Shown here: positions 54,483 through 63,611 of the stretch, in pieces
Layout: each line of letters begins with the position of its first letter
Position numbering within the stretch: position 1 is the first letter of the stretch
Assembly: GCA_002428985.1 (NCBI GenBank)
Contig: DIYL01000054.1
Location: 310,001 to 374,000 of the forward strand
Source of the DNA: Anaerolineales bacterium UBA6055
GTDB lineage: Bacteria > Chloroflexota > Anaerolineae > Aggregatilineales > Phototrophicaceae
DNA length: 64,000 bases
Direction of reading: 5' to 3'
Made by a program: the position numbers and the translations under genes
The notes under the pieces: generated by a model
What the model was told of the DNA's origin: nothing
Database searches by the model: none
What the model saw: only the letters and a program-made list of their open reading frames with translations

Positions 54483-55320
54483 TACTGCTAGTGCTGTTGC
54501 CTATCACTTGCGCCGTAATCCTTTGGTGATTATCGGGTTGGTGGTAGTAACGATATGGATATTGGTTGCATTGGTTGCTCCAGCGATTTCTCCTTACGAG
54601 CCACTTCAGCAAAATCTAGTTGATCGTCTACAGCCTCCGAACGAAACATATTTGATGGGGACTGACGAACTTGGACGCGATATTTTTAGTCGTGTTTTAT
54701 GGGGTGCGCAAATCACGATTCCTGCTGGCTTCACAGTCATTATTATTGGTAGTCTGTTAGGAACCGCTGTTGGTGCGATTGCCGGATATGTCGGTGGATT
54801 AGCCGATGAATTGCTGATGCGTTTCACTGAGTTATTCATGGCATTCCCCACGATCATTCTTGCATTAGCTGTAACGGCAGCATTAGGTCCTGACATTCAA
54901 AATGCGATTTTGGCATTAGTCATTGTGTGGTGGCCTAGTTATGCTCGTGTTGTGCGTGGGTTAGTGCTAGAGGTTAAATCACAGGAATATGTTGAAGCTG
55001 CTCATAGTGTGGGTGCGAGTGGCATGTATATTTTGTTCCGTACGATTTTACCTAACTGTATTGCCCCAGCAGTCATTCTGGCGACCCTCGACATTGGCAA
55101 TGCGATTATTGTGTTTGCAAGTTTGAGTTTTATCGGTCTCGGTCCTGATCCATCCTCACCAGAATGGGGACGTATGGTTAGTATTGGGATTGACTTCTTT
55201 GACCAGTGGTGGATGTGGTTATTCCCCGGTCTTGGCATTGCAACCTTAGTGATGGCACTCAACTTCATCGGGGATGGACTCCGCGACATCCTTGATCCTC
55301 GTCTGCGTGGTGAGTCATAA
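54427..55320 (+). CDS. ABC transporter permease, DppC type
   Basis: The 297-residue permease has VAYHLRRNPLVIIGLVVVTIW as first helix, the hallmark YLMGTDELGRDIFSRVLWGAQ near 74-94, and the EAA loop EYVEAAHSVGASGMYI. The start is a TTG at 54427 inside the upstream gene, supported by GGAG at 54417-54420 with 6-base spacing; no later ATG or GTG would keep the first helix. The 56-base overlap is long. The two-permease set lacks ATPase genes, which must be elsewhere. Confidence 0.88.
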   Translation: MSSISSITSSTPESEWENNTASAVAYHLRRNPLVIIGLVVVTIWILVALVAPAISPYEPLQQNLVDRLQPPNETYLMGTDELGRDIFSRVLWGAQITIPAGFTVIIIGSLLGTAVGAIAGYVGGLADELLMRFTELFMAFPTIILALAVTAALGPDIQNAILALVIVWWPSYARVVRGLVLEVKSQEYVEAAHSVGASGMYILFRTILPNCIAPAVILATLDIGNAIIVFASLSFIGLGPDPSSPEWGRMVSIGIDFFDQWWMWLFPGLGIATLVMALNFIGDGLRDILDPRLRGES

Positions 55321-55331
55321 ATTGATGCATT

Positions 55332-56831
55332 ATGCGTGTGATGATTAGTCTGCTGGTTTTCGGATACATCGTATTATCAACAGCTACCATTCATGCACAA
55401 GATTATCAATATACTTGCTCCGACTTAACCAATACGATCAATCTCTCTCGTCTGTGTGATGATTTTTCAACGTGTAATGACCTTGATGTAAACTGCATTC
55501 AAGAGGGTGTGGTATCGATCTTGCCGATCTGTTTTGGAGTAGGATTATCAAATTGTGAGGCGCGATCTACATTATATTGGATTGTGAATCATCATATTCA
55601 ATGGGATGGAATAAACCTGTTTCATCCTGATGGCTTTCAACCGAGTTTACTAGCAACGGTCTCTGCATTTGATGCAGGCGATTATGAGACTGCTATTCTC
55701 GAATTTGAGGACATTACTCAATCCGAGGACTATGCTCCATACTTTACTTTAGAAATTGCGCATGGTCTTTTGTATTACGCCAACGAGGATTACGATCAGG
55801 CATTCATTCATTTTGATAACTCGATAAATGGAACACGTCATATAGGTCAATGGGAACGGATTATTTCTGAATTTGACAACCCACTTTCATATTATTTTCG
55901 CGGACTCATTTACCGTCAGTGGGGCAATGAAGACCGCGCATTACAGGACTTCTATACCTATGATGCATTGGTAACCGATCAACTCAAAGCACGATTACCA
56001 CTTAATTCATTTCGTTTGACCTTAGATAATCCACAAACATATATGATGTATCCTGTGTTAAATGGTTTTACACATTTATATGGTTTTGGCTACCGTGATC
56101 TTACATTTGCTGATTCCGAGGATATAGTTGTTTCTTACCAAAACAATGATGAAATTTTAGTTATTTCGGGATCTTTTGAGCGACGTTCTGAAAACACTCC
56201 AGAATTTCTGTTCCTAGAGCAAGATCCTGATAATCCAACAAACTACTATTTGAATTTAAATGCCCCTGATATTCACGATGCAAAGCCAGATACTTATCAT
56301 CTAAAAGTTACGGTTCATCCAACATATCTTGAATATTATGAGACGGTCTGGCATTTAGATGGTTCGTCAACAAGGGTGGGAATTTTACTACCAACATCAG
56401 AAGAAGATATAAGATCAATATCTCCGCGGCGAGTTTGTGACGATAGTCCTCTTTCATTTATAAATGTAGATGATATGATTGATATGGTCTCTTATAGTGA
56501 GGAAATTACACTAATTGATGATCCTCTAATTGACCACGGTTTGCTTATGTTTGAACATGATGATTTTGGTGAAAGCTCATTTGTTGTTATAGATGGACCA
56601 GTGTGTTTCGATGGGAATGTTTGGTGGCAGGTCTATAATGGTACAAATACAGGTTGGTTTGTAGAAGCTGATGAATGGCGTGAAGATTTACGCTGGAATG
56701 ATATGTCTTCTGTCTATCAAATTATGCCACGTGATTTGTTTGCGTTATGGCAGACTGAAAATCAAGTAGGTCTAACTGCAGGTATACCGACACCGTTAGA
56801 ATTTCTGGGGGTGACAATTGAAAATGAATAG
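55332..56831 (+). CDS. Exported protein with TPR-like repeats and C-terminal SH3-like region, paralogue A
   Basis: The 499-residue protein has a signal peptide (residues 1-22, cleavage after IHA). A Cys-rich N-terminal segment follows, then TPR-like helices (FDAGDYETAILEFEDI near 116-131; PLSYYFRGLIYRQWGNEDRALQDF near 181-204), a beta-rich middle, and an SH3b-like end (VCFDGNVWWQVYNGTNTGWFVEADE near 417-441). SH3b regions usually bind wall or surface polymers. It starts 11 bases after the permease stop and may be read from the ABC operon. Function unknown. Confidence 0.7.
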   Translation: MRVMISLLVFGYIVLSTATIHAQDYQYTCSDLTNTINLSRLCDDFSTCNDLDVNCIQEGVVSILPICFGVGLSNCEARSTLYWIVNHHIQWDGINLFHPDGFQPSLLATVSAFDAGDYETAILEFEDITQSEDYAPYFTLEIAHGLLYYANEDYDQAFIHFDNSINGTRHIGQWERIISEFDNPLSYYFRGLIYRQWGNEDRALQDFYTYDALVTDQLKARLPLNSFRLTLDNPQTYMMYPVLNGFTHLYGFGYRDLTFADSEDIVVSYQNNDEILVISGSFERRSENTPEFLFLEQDPDNPTNYYLNLNAPDIHDAKPDTYHLKVTVHPTYLEYYETVWHLDGSSTRVGILLPTSEEDIRSISPRRVCDDSPLSFINVDDMIDMVSYSEEITLIDDPLIDHGLLMFEHDDFGESSFVVIDGPVCFDGNVWWQVYNGTNTGWFVEADEWREDLRWNDMSSVYQIMPRDLFALWQTENQVGLTAGIPTPLEFLGVTIENE

Positions 56832-58239
56832 GGTGATAGGTGCTATTTTGCTTGTTATCGTTATTATATTTTCATTGCCAATCTCGGCGGATAACGACGC
56901 GATTGAGACTTCCCGTGAAAACTGTAATCATGTCGAGAGTCCCCTAGATGTCGCCTTTGGGTGCGAGGTACATATTAATTGTATGTTCAATAGTGCGATT
57001 GTAAATTGCACAGAATATACATTGATTCGCCTAATTACGACATGCACTAATTTCGACGCACATACTTGTGTTGATGTAGCACTTTTGACGACCATTGCTA
57101 TTGATGATGCGATACTTGACTATCAAATGATGGATTCGACTACTCAACTCAATAACAGTCTAAATGCGTATCTGAATCAAGAGTATCAAACTGCAATTGA
57201 CCTTTATGAAAATGTCACGCTGTCGTTGGACTATTTCCCACATCATATGTTGGAGTTGGGGCTGGGTGTACTTTATCTTCGCTTTAATAATTCTGATGTC
57301 GCGCGGATTCAATTTGATAAATCACTTAATCTAGAATTTTATAACCCTGTTGCTTTTTATTATCGGGGTAATACATACCTTCAACTGAATAACAGTGTTC
57401 GTGCATTACGCGATCATTATATGTATGACTTACTCGCTGATCCTCAACTCAAAACAAGGTTACCACTCCGCGCATTTACAATCCAAATTCCCAATAGCCA
57501 ACGCTGGAATTATTATCCGGTGTACACACTTGAACATGATAATATGACTTTCCGTTTACAAGACGATACCTTAGATTTGGTACGTTCGATCGTTGTATCG
57601 TTTGTGGATGATGGTAAAACATTGGTTATTGCAGATTGGTTAGATATTGTGGCTGGATCCGAGACTGAAATTTTGTTTTTAGAACGCGACCCAGAGAATC
57701 CCTTGCGGTATATATTAACGATTGACCAGCAAGATGCACCGAATAGTATACTCTCAAGCGCAACTGAAATTAGTGTTGTGGTCACGCCTACTCATCTTGA
57801 CCTCTATCTTTATAGTATACAAGGGGATTCAACTTTACGGATCGCCAGTATAGCCAGTGAAACTAATGAACCTGATATACGCACAGACAGGACATCCCAA
57901 TTATGTGATAATGCGTTGTTGTCTTTCGTGACACCGGGTGCAGAAATCGAAATTTTGACTGATTATCAACAAGTGTATTTGTGGGAATTCCCTGATCCAG
58001 AGAGTGACTTTGAAGAACTTATCCAAGATGAGACGGGCAAGCCATTTTCTGTTGTGGACGGTTTTGTTTGCGATGATGAGGTGATCTGGTGGGAAATCTC
58101 TAATGGCACACAGTCGGGTTGGGTCACTGAACACGATATGGTGTTGGTAGGATCATATCAACTTTTCCCATCCGTATTAAATGAACTCTGGACTGAGACA
58201 CCACCAACACCGTTACAATTTTTGAGTGAGTCGCGATAA
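56824..58239 (+). CDS. Exported protein with TPR-like repeats and C-terminal SH3-like region, paralogue B
   Basis: The 471-residue paralogue of the preceding protein has the same order: a signal peptide (cleavage near ISA), a Cys-containing N-terminal region, TPR-like helices (YLNQEYQTAIDLYENV; AFYYRGNTYLQLNNSVRALRDHY), a beta region with LFLERDPENPLRY, and an SH3b-like end (VCDDEVIWWEISNGTQSGWVTEHD). The ATG at 56824 overlaps paralogue A by eight bases. Tandem duplication followed by divergence is evident. Its stop is only six bases from the convergent helicase gene. Confidence 0.7.
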   Translation: MNRVIGAILLVIVIIFSLPISADNDAIETSRENCNHVESPLDVAFGCEVHINCMFNSAIVNCTEYTLIRLITTCTNFDAHTCVDVALLTTIAIDDAILDYQMMDSTTQLNNSLNAYLNQEYQTAIDLYENVTLSLDYFPHHMLELGLGVLYLRFNNSDVARIQFDKSLNLEFYNPVAFYYRGNTYLQLNNSVRALRDHYMYDLLADPQLKTRLPLRAFTIQIPNSQRWNYYPVYTLEHDNMTFRLQDDTLDLVRSIVVSFVDDGKTLVIADWLDIVAGSETEILFLERDPENPLRYILTIDQQDAPNSILSSATEISVVVTPTHLDLYLYSIQGDSTLRIASIASETNEPDIRTDRTSQLCDNALLSFVTPGAEIEILTDYQQVYLWEFPDPESDFEELIQDETGKPFSVVDGFVCDDEVIWWEISNGTQSGWVTEHDMVLVGSYQLFPSVLNELWTETPPTPLQFLSESR

Positions 58240-58245
58240 ATCGTG

Positions 58246-59487
58246 TTATTGAGGGTTCTTATTTCGGTTTCGATTCCGATTACGTCGCCTGCGTCGGTTC
58301 CGAGAATTCTTATTTGACTTCGTCTTTTCTTCTTCTTTAGGTGTTGGTTCTGGTTTAGGCACATCCGACACATATGGATGTGAGTTATTCACAGTAACGC
58401 GTTCACCAATAAGTTTCTCAATGTCTTTTAGATACGGGCGTTCATCTACATCACAGAACGAGTACGCGATACCGTCGGCACCTGCTCTTGCTGTACGGCC
58501 GATCCGATGCACATAACTTTCAGGAATATTAGGCAAATCAAAGTTAATAACGTGGCTTACCGCTTCAACATCTAGTCCGCGGGCGGCAATATCCGTCGCG
58601 ACGAGTATACGGGTTTTGCCAGATCTAAAATTACTTAGTGCACGTGTACGAGCTGTCTGAGATTTGTCACCATGAATAGCTTCGGCTGGTAAATTTGCTT
58701 TGGTTAGTTGCTTCGCTAAATTATTAGCACGATGCTTTGTACGCGTAAATATTAGAACACGCTCAATTTCTTCGGTTGTTAGGATATGTTTGAGTAGCTT
58801 CTTTTTATCGGGACGGTCGACAAAATAAATCGACTGGTTGATTTTCTCAACAGTGCTTGATTGTGGGTTAACTTCGACACGAACAGGTTTGACAAGAAAT
58901 TGTTTGCTGAGGGCTGTTATTTCTTGGGGCATTGTTGCTGAAAATAACAAATTTTGCCGCTGTTTAGGCAACACCTTCATAATACGCTTCACATCATGAA
59001 TAAACCCCATATCTAGCATACGGTCAGCTTCATCCAAGACAAATATCTCAAGTTTGTTGAGCCGTACAACCCCCTGATTTATCAAATCGAGTAAACGCCC
59101 AGGTGTTGCCACTAAAATATCGATCCCATTACGAATAGCTTTTTCTTGTGGGTTTTGTCCCACTCCACCAAAAATAACTGTATGCCGGAGTGGTGTATTA
59201 CGCGAATAAACGGCAAATTGATCACCGATCTGGGCAGCAAGTTCGCGTGTTGGTGATAATACTAGGGCTCGGATATAACGGGTGTGTGATGTTACACCAA
59301 GTGAATGAATAATCGGTAAGGCAAATGCAGCCGTCTTACCTGTACCTGTTTGGGCACAGCCAATCACATCACGCCCATTGATGATGTGTGGGATCGTTTG
59401 TCGTTGGATTGGGGTGGGCCGAGTATATCCTTTATGTTGGATGTTATCGAGCAAGACTTTATCCAACATTAAATCACGAAATGTCAT
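58246..59487 (-). CDS. DEAD-box ATP-dependent RNA helicase, RhlE type
   Basis: The 413-residue protein has all the SF2 motifs: Q-motif GYTRPTPIQ (20-28), Walker A AQTGTGKT (45-52), PTRELA, VATPGR, DEAD in VLDEADRMLDMGF, SAT in LFSATMP, IFTRTKHRA, ATDIAARGLD and YVHRIGRTARAG. The tail is rich in Arg and Asn and should bind RNA nonspecifically. The ATG at 59487 gives the normal RhlE N-terminus MTFRDL; an upstream ATG at 59532 would add 15 residues that have no counterpart. Likely roles are ribosome assembly and mRNA turnover. Confidence 0.9.
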   Translation of the reverse strand: MTFRDLMLDKVLLDNIQHKGYTRPTPIQRQTIPHIINGRDVIGCAQTGTGKTAAFALPIIHSLGVTSHTRYIRALVLSPTRELAAQIGDQFAVYSRNTPLRHTVIFGGVGQNPQEKAIRNGIDILVATPGRLLDLINQGVVRLNKLEIFVLDEADRMLDMGFIHDVKRIMKVLPKQRQNLLFSATMPQEITALSKQFLVKPVRVEVNPQSSTVEKINQSIYFVDRPDKKKLLKHILTTEEIERVLIFTRTKHRANNLAKQLTKANLPAEAIHGDKSQTARTRALSNFRSGKTRILVATDIAARGLDVEAVSHVINFDLPNIPESYVHRIGRTARAGADGIAYSFCDVDERPYLKDIEKLIGERVTVNNSHPYVSDVPKPEPTPKEEEKTKSNKNSRNRRRRRNRNRNRNKNPQ

Positions 59488-59657
59488 GTAGTTTTTTGTT
59501 CTCTGGTATGTTTTAGGAAAGGAGACATGCATTGTGGTGTATTTTACATAAAATTACTAGAGCACAAATACTTACTGCAAGTCTGGGATTGACGTTTGTG
59601 ATTTATCGCCTAACATCCAACCCATAGTAATTTATTTTTAACGTAGGAGGATTTAAC

Positions 59658-60095
59658 ATGTCATTGGACGAAAAAGCAAAAGAACTCGGTATTGATATTG
59701 AAGATTATACCGCATCGACCACGCTTGCACCTGCAACTAAAATTGGCAATACCATTTATGTATCTGGTCATGTATCGGGCGGATATAAAGGTAAACTTGG
59801 TACAGACCTAACAGTTGAACAAGGTCAGGAAGCTGCAAAAGTATGTGCTGTACAACTCTTGCAAGCAGCATATACGATCACGGGTACACTGAACAACTTG
59901 CGTCTGCGCAAATTATTAGGAGCAGTCAACTCTGCACCAGATTTTACAGATCAACATTTGGTCATTAATGGCGCATCACAGTTATTCTGGGATTTATACG
60001 ATGGTGAACTACACGCCCGTAGTGCGCTGGGGTTTGTATCATTACCACTTGGTTTTGCAGTAGAGATTGAAGCAATTTTCGAGATTGTTGAATAG
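59658..60095 (+). CDS. RidA/YjgF family protein
   Basis: The 145-residue protein is slightly longer than classical RidA (about 128). NTIYVSGHVS near 35-44, the central VCAVQLLQAAYTITGTLNNLRLRKLLGAVN, and the end ARSALGFVSLPLGFAVEIEAIFE with the conserved Arg that binds the substrate carboxylate place it in the YjgF superfamily. Classical members hydrolyse reactive enamine/imine intermediates from PLP enzymes. This one fits a divergent Rid subgroup, so the activity is not certain. GTAGGAGG gives a strong start. The MFS gene follows 11 bases later. Confidence 0.88.
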   Translation: MSLDEKAKELGIDIEDYTASTTLAPATKIGNTIYVSGHVSGGYKGKLGTDLTVEQGQEAAKVCAVQLLQAAYTITGTLNNLRLRKLLGAVNSAPDFTDQHLVINGASQLFWDLYDGELHARSALGFVSLPLGFAVEIEAIFEIVE

Positions 60096-60106
60096 TAGGG
60101 TATTGA

Positions 60107-61399
60107 ATGCGACGACTCGGTAATACCTTACAGGCGTATAATCGCCAAGCAAAGACATTTTTCCTTGTTGTGATTGCACTCGGCTTCACGATTGATGGCA
60201 TATATACCGTATTGCTTAATCTGTATTTGCTACGTCTTGGTTATGGGACAGAATTCATTGGTCTAGTGAATGCTGTTGGATTATTGTCATTTGCATTGAC
60301 GAGTTTGCCTGCTGGCATTATCGGGTCGCGCTTGTCTACAACACTTCTATTAAAAATTGGCGCACTTGTGATCTTAATTGGTGGTGGTGCGTTACCGCTT
60401 GTCGAATCGGTCCCTGCGAATATACAAGATATATGGTTAGTGGTTTTCTATGGGATATTGCTGGGTGGATTCTCACTCTTCTTTGTGAATGGCGCACCAT
60501 TCCTAATGAATAGTGTTGCTGATGGTCGGGAAAATGATGCCTTTGCGATGCAAACAGCATTACTCGCTTTTGCTGGTTTCTTAGGGAGCTTTGTTGGTGG
60601 CGTTTTACCGGAGTTTCTTGCCAGTATACAAGGGGTCACATTAGATGATCCTGCGCCATATCGCATCACATTTATTCTGACATCGCTTGTGCTTGTGTTT
60701 GCATTTTTCTTGATCTTGACTGTTGCAAAACTCAAAATGAAGGATGATACAGTTGCAAGCGGAGATGTGTCATCTGATGCCCCTGTGCCCACAAAATCTG
60801 TTTGGACGATGCGCATCGTCATCCTGATTGCTGTTATGTCACTTGTTCGTCTGTTTCAAGTAGCTGGTTCAGCAACAATTGTCGTCTATTTCAATGTTTA
60901 TATGGATACACAATTGTTGATGTCAACAGGTGTAATTGGGGCGATTGCTGCTGTTGGACGGTTGACAGGTATCCCGACTGCATTGCTGACACCTTATCTT
61001 GTCAAACGGTGGGGTGATGTGAATGTCATTATCTGGAGTGCAACAGCAACGGCGATGTTTATATTACCTCTGGCATTAGTCGAACATTGGATGGCGGCTG
61101 CAATCGGATTCATTGGTGTGACGGCGATGAACTCGATTCGATTTACTGCATTTTTGGTATATATCCTAGGGCTTGTCACGAAGAAACAACAAGCGGTTAT
61201 GTCGGGTAGTGGTGAGATGGCGGGTGGCTTTAGCTTCTCGATGATGGCATTAGGTGGCGGGATTATTCTTGCATTATTTACATTCCGCGATTTATTCCTT
61301 CTCAGTGCAGGTTTTACTGTTTTAGGTACGGTCATCTTCTGGTTACACTATCGTCTGACACGTCCACAAAGAAAGACTAAACTTGTACTTGATGGATAG
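60107..61399 (+). CDS. Major facilitator superfamily transporter
   Basis: The 430-residue protein has about twelve membrane helices, a central cytoplasmic loop near 205-225 (LKMKDDTVASGDVSSDAP), and MFS-like loop features such as GLVNAVGLLSFALTSLPAGIIGSRLS near 50-75. The substrate cannot be read. It is in a two-gene unit with the RidA-like gene, ended by a bidirectional terminator. Confidence 0.85.
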   Translation: MRRLGNTLQAYNRQAKTFFLVVIALGFTIDGIYTVLLNLYLLRLGYGTEFIGLVNAVGLLSFALTSLPAGIIGSRLSTTLLLKIGALVILIGGGALPLVESVPANIQDIWLVVFYGILLGGFSLFFVNGAPFLMNSVADGRENDAFAMQTALLAFAGFLGSFVGGVLPEFLASIQGVTLDDPAPYRITFILTSLVLVFAFFLILTVAKLKMKDDTVASGDVSSDAPVPTKSVWTMRIVILIAVMSLVRLFQVAGSATIVVYFNVYMDTQLLMSTGVIGAIAAVGRLTGIPTALLTPYLVKRWGDVNVIIWSATATAMFILPLALVEHWMAAAIGFIGVTAMNSIRFTAFLVYILGLVTKKQQAVMSGSGEMAGGFSFSMMALGGGIILALFTFRDLFLLSAGFTVLGTVIFWLHYRLTRPQRKTKLVLDG

Positions 61400-61410
61400 A
61401 CGAATTGTTG

Positions 61411-61454
61411 AAAACATCACGGTAGAAAGACGATGTATACCGTGATGCTATTTT
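61411..61454. terminator. Bidirectional intrinsic terminator
   Basis: CATCACGGTA (61415-61424) and TACCGTGATG (61438-61447) pair perfectly. AAAA lies on the left and a TTTT-bearing tail on the right, so it can end both the MFS gene and the convergent Gmad2-protein gene. Confidence 0.85.
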
Positions 61455-61463
61455 GTGGACGAT

Positions 61464-61670
61464 TTACTCTAGTTCAACATCATTGATAATGACACTAAAC
61501 ATATCATTATCAAGTGTGCCGAGCGAAAATTGCATCGTAAACGGCTTTAAATCGCGGGTACATGCGACAACTTCATCTGCTACACCATAATAAAGATCAC
61601 CTGTGATTGTATTGTCGTTGTTTGTGATACGAGCACGAATTGGCATATTACAGATAGATGGTTTTTGTGC
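61464..61670 (-). pseudogene. Detached C-terminal part of the Gmad2-domain protein
   Basis: Directly after the TAA at 61673-61671 the same frame stays open for 68 codons. It reads AQKPSICNMPIRARITNN and onward to a natural-looking end FSVIINDVELE. The region before the only ATG (61646) is protein-like and has no ribosome binding site. It is therefore more likely the tail of the upstream protein, cut off by a nonsense change, than an independent 60-residue gene. Confidence 0.6.
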
Positions 61671-62642
61671 TTAGATTGTGAGATTTAAAAGTGGTGTCAT
61701 CGACATGGTTGCGATACCATTGACATCAGTTACGATGAGTGGGCTGATATTGGTATTATCAAATTCAGCTTGTGTATCAGCACACAAATCATCCGTGAAT
61801 GTGATTGGATCACCGGCTTGTAGTACAAGAATGCGCTCATATGTCAGGGCAAGTGGGCTAGCGATACCAAATTGTGTGTCATCAACTGTAATTGTATCGT
61901 CATCTGTAACTGATGGCTCAAATGCATAAACAACAAATGATTCGCCTGTATCAATATCTAAGTCAATCGTTGTTGACCAGCCTCCCTGTCCTGCAAGCTC
62001 ACCTGTTTCGATTGTTGCGAATGTCTCAGCAAGGATTTCTCCATCGAGTTCATTCAGTATCTGTATATTGAGTGTATTTTCAAATAGTGCACCAGCTGTA
62101 CCTTCAACTAACAATGGCGACGTAGATACACCCTGATAACTAATGGGGCGGGTGATGTTGACAAATGGTAATCCAAATTCACTATTCAAATTTAGATTAA
62201 TTTCGTCTTCAGTAATAATTGATCCTTGTTCTGGTTCTGTAGAGTAGGCGTGAACTCTTATCGGCGTTACGCTATCTACCTCGCTTAAGTCAATATCAAT
62301 TGACCAATCTCCCTCGCCGCCAAGCTCATCTATATTGACTAGGGTCGGTTCAGTAAACAGAATCTTCCCCGTTGTAATATCAATGACTTCGACCACAAGA
62401 TTTGCCTCAAACAGCCCTTTACCTGTTCCATTGACCGTAAATAAGGTGTTAACAATACCCGTGAAATTATTGGGAGAGGTGATAGTGATGTCAAATAGTT
62501 CTTCGTCTGTATTTGACTGGATGACAATCAATCCCCATTCACACACATAGAATGACTGTTGTAAAGGTGTTGAGGTATCTTGTGCGAATGTTGGAACGAG
62601 ACCGAGGGCAAAGATTAATATAACTGATAAGACTTTTAGCAT
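61671..62642 (-). CDS. Exported protein with two Gmad2-like immunoglobulin domains, interrupted by in-frame stop
   Basis: The 323-residue protein has a signal peptide (cleavage near TFA-Q, residue 20). Two repeats of about 100 residues follow, each with P-x-x-x-x-G-x-V, L-F-x-V-x-G-T, LFE-x-x-L-x-V-x-V, G-x-G-x-W-S and V-x-A-Y/F. This is the pattern of Gmad2 (spore-germination-associated) Ig-like domains, at about 52-150 and 165-262. A Cys-bearing segment DLCADTQAEF follows, then a TAA. The frame continues beyond the stop as a sensible sequence, so the protein is probably truncated. AGGAGA precedes the ATG. Likely a surface adhesion or scaffold protein. Confidence 0.75.
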   Translation of the reverse strand: MLKVLSVILIFALGLVPTFAQDTSTPLQQSFYVCEWGLIVIQSNTDEELFDITITSPNNFTGIVNTLFTVNGTGKGLFEANLVVEVIDITTGKILFTEPTLVNIDELGGEGDWSIDIDLSEVDSVTPIRVHAYSTEPEQGSIITEDEINLNLNSEFGLPFVNITRPISYQGVSTSPLLVEGTAGALFENTLNIQILNELDGEILAETFATIETGELAGQGGWSTTIDLDIDTGESFVVYAFEPSVTDDDTITVDDTQFGIASPLALTYERILVLQAGDPITFTDDLCADTQAEFDNTNISPLIVTDVNGIATMSMTPLLNLTI

Positions 62643-62717
62643 TTATGGCACTGTTTCTCCTTATAATTGTATCTGATTTGTACTTATACAACGCTGTAAC
62701 ACATTGATTTGTTCCAA

Positions 62718-63566
62718 CTACCTCTGGTTGCGTGGTAGGATTCCGACAAATCCGGATGAACTCCATGTGACATTTGCGTGTTTGTGCCGTAACTGTTGGT
62801 AGAGTTGTTCAGCAATGCTGTTATCCCGCCAATCATAATTGACAGTATCTGCAAATGGGCTATTCTCAGTACGCGTGCCCTGTGTACCGTCCCCCAAGAC
62901 AAATGTATCAACGACAATACGATGGGCACCACTTTCTACGAGATGTGTTGCAAAGTCGTGGGAATATGGAAGACAAGGCGATACTGTAATTTGCGTGTTT
63001 ACACCAGCCTCAACTGCTTGACGCACTGCATCAAACCGCTTCTCAATATGTGCTTTTGATGGTCCATAAGGTAAATCATAACGATCGGTCTCGATCGTCA
63101 TACTCAACCATGCGTAGGGAATATCTGCAATAAGTGCCAAATCATCGGTAACAGAAGGGGCGCGTGTTTGTATGACTAATAAATCCAGATCATCAAATTT
63201 CTGGAAAACCTCTAAACAACGCCGTGTCATACGTATTTTGCGTTCAATCGGTTGATATGGGTCGGTGACAGAACTCATAAATATGCGCATGGATTGGCGA
63301 GTGCGCGCATTGCTGAGTTGCTTCTGCAATAGGTCTGGCGCATTTTCTTTGATGATGAGTGCATCACCCCATTCTTCACCCTCTTCCCGTGAGTAATACC
63401 AATTGGGAATCTTCTGTGCATAACAGTATTTCCCACAGTAAATTGAACCAAACCCACAACCAATCGCCCATGATAAAGTGTGGGTAAATGGATACTCACC
63501 CTCTGTAAGAAATCCGCCTTTTTGTGGAGTCAATATTTTCTTAGATTGTATATATCGAATGTTCAT
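62718..63566 (-). CDS. Radical SAM protein, spore-photoproduct-lyase-like (SPL family)
   Basis: The protein has about 282 residues and contains LSWAIGCGFGSIYCGKYCYAQ near residues 33-52. The cysteines are spaced C-x6-C-x3-C, instead of the canonical C-x3-C-x2-C, followed by the usual Tyr-Ala. Later segments MSSVTDPYQPIERK, VIQTRAPSVTDDL and WLSMTIETD are the strands seen in Rv2578c/SplB-like radical SAM proteins. The reaction is unknown. The ATG at 63566 is preferred; a GTG at 63596 would add ten residues. Neither has a clear ribosome binding site. Confidence 0.8.
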   Translation of the reverse strand: MNIRYIQSKKILTPQKGGFLTEGEYPFTHTLSWAIGCGFGSIYCGKYCYAQKIPNWYYSREEGEEWGDALIIKENAPDLLQKQLSNARTRQSMRIFMSSVTDPYQPIERKIRMTRRCLEVFQKFDDLDLLVIQTRAPSVTDDLALIADIPYAWLSMTIETDRYDLPYGPSKAHIEKRFDAVRQAVEAGVNTQITVSPCLPYSHDFATHLVESGAHRIVVDTFVLGDGTQGTRTENSPFADTVNYDWRDNSIAEQLYQQLRHKHANVTWSSSGFVGILPRNQR

Positions 63567-63611
63567 ATGATATGTTGAGTCGAGACATGCAAGCACATCC
63601 CGACTGATTGA

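Noticed and set aside
61464..61646. An independent 60-residue gene
   Set aside because: It is exactly in frame with the upstream Gmad2 gene, the codons before its ATG also read as protein, and there is no ribosome binding site.
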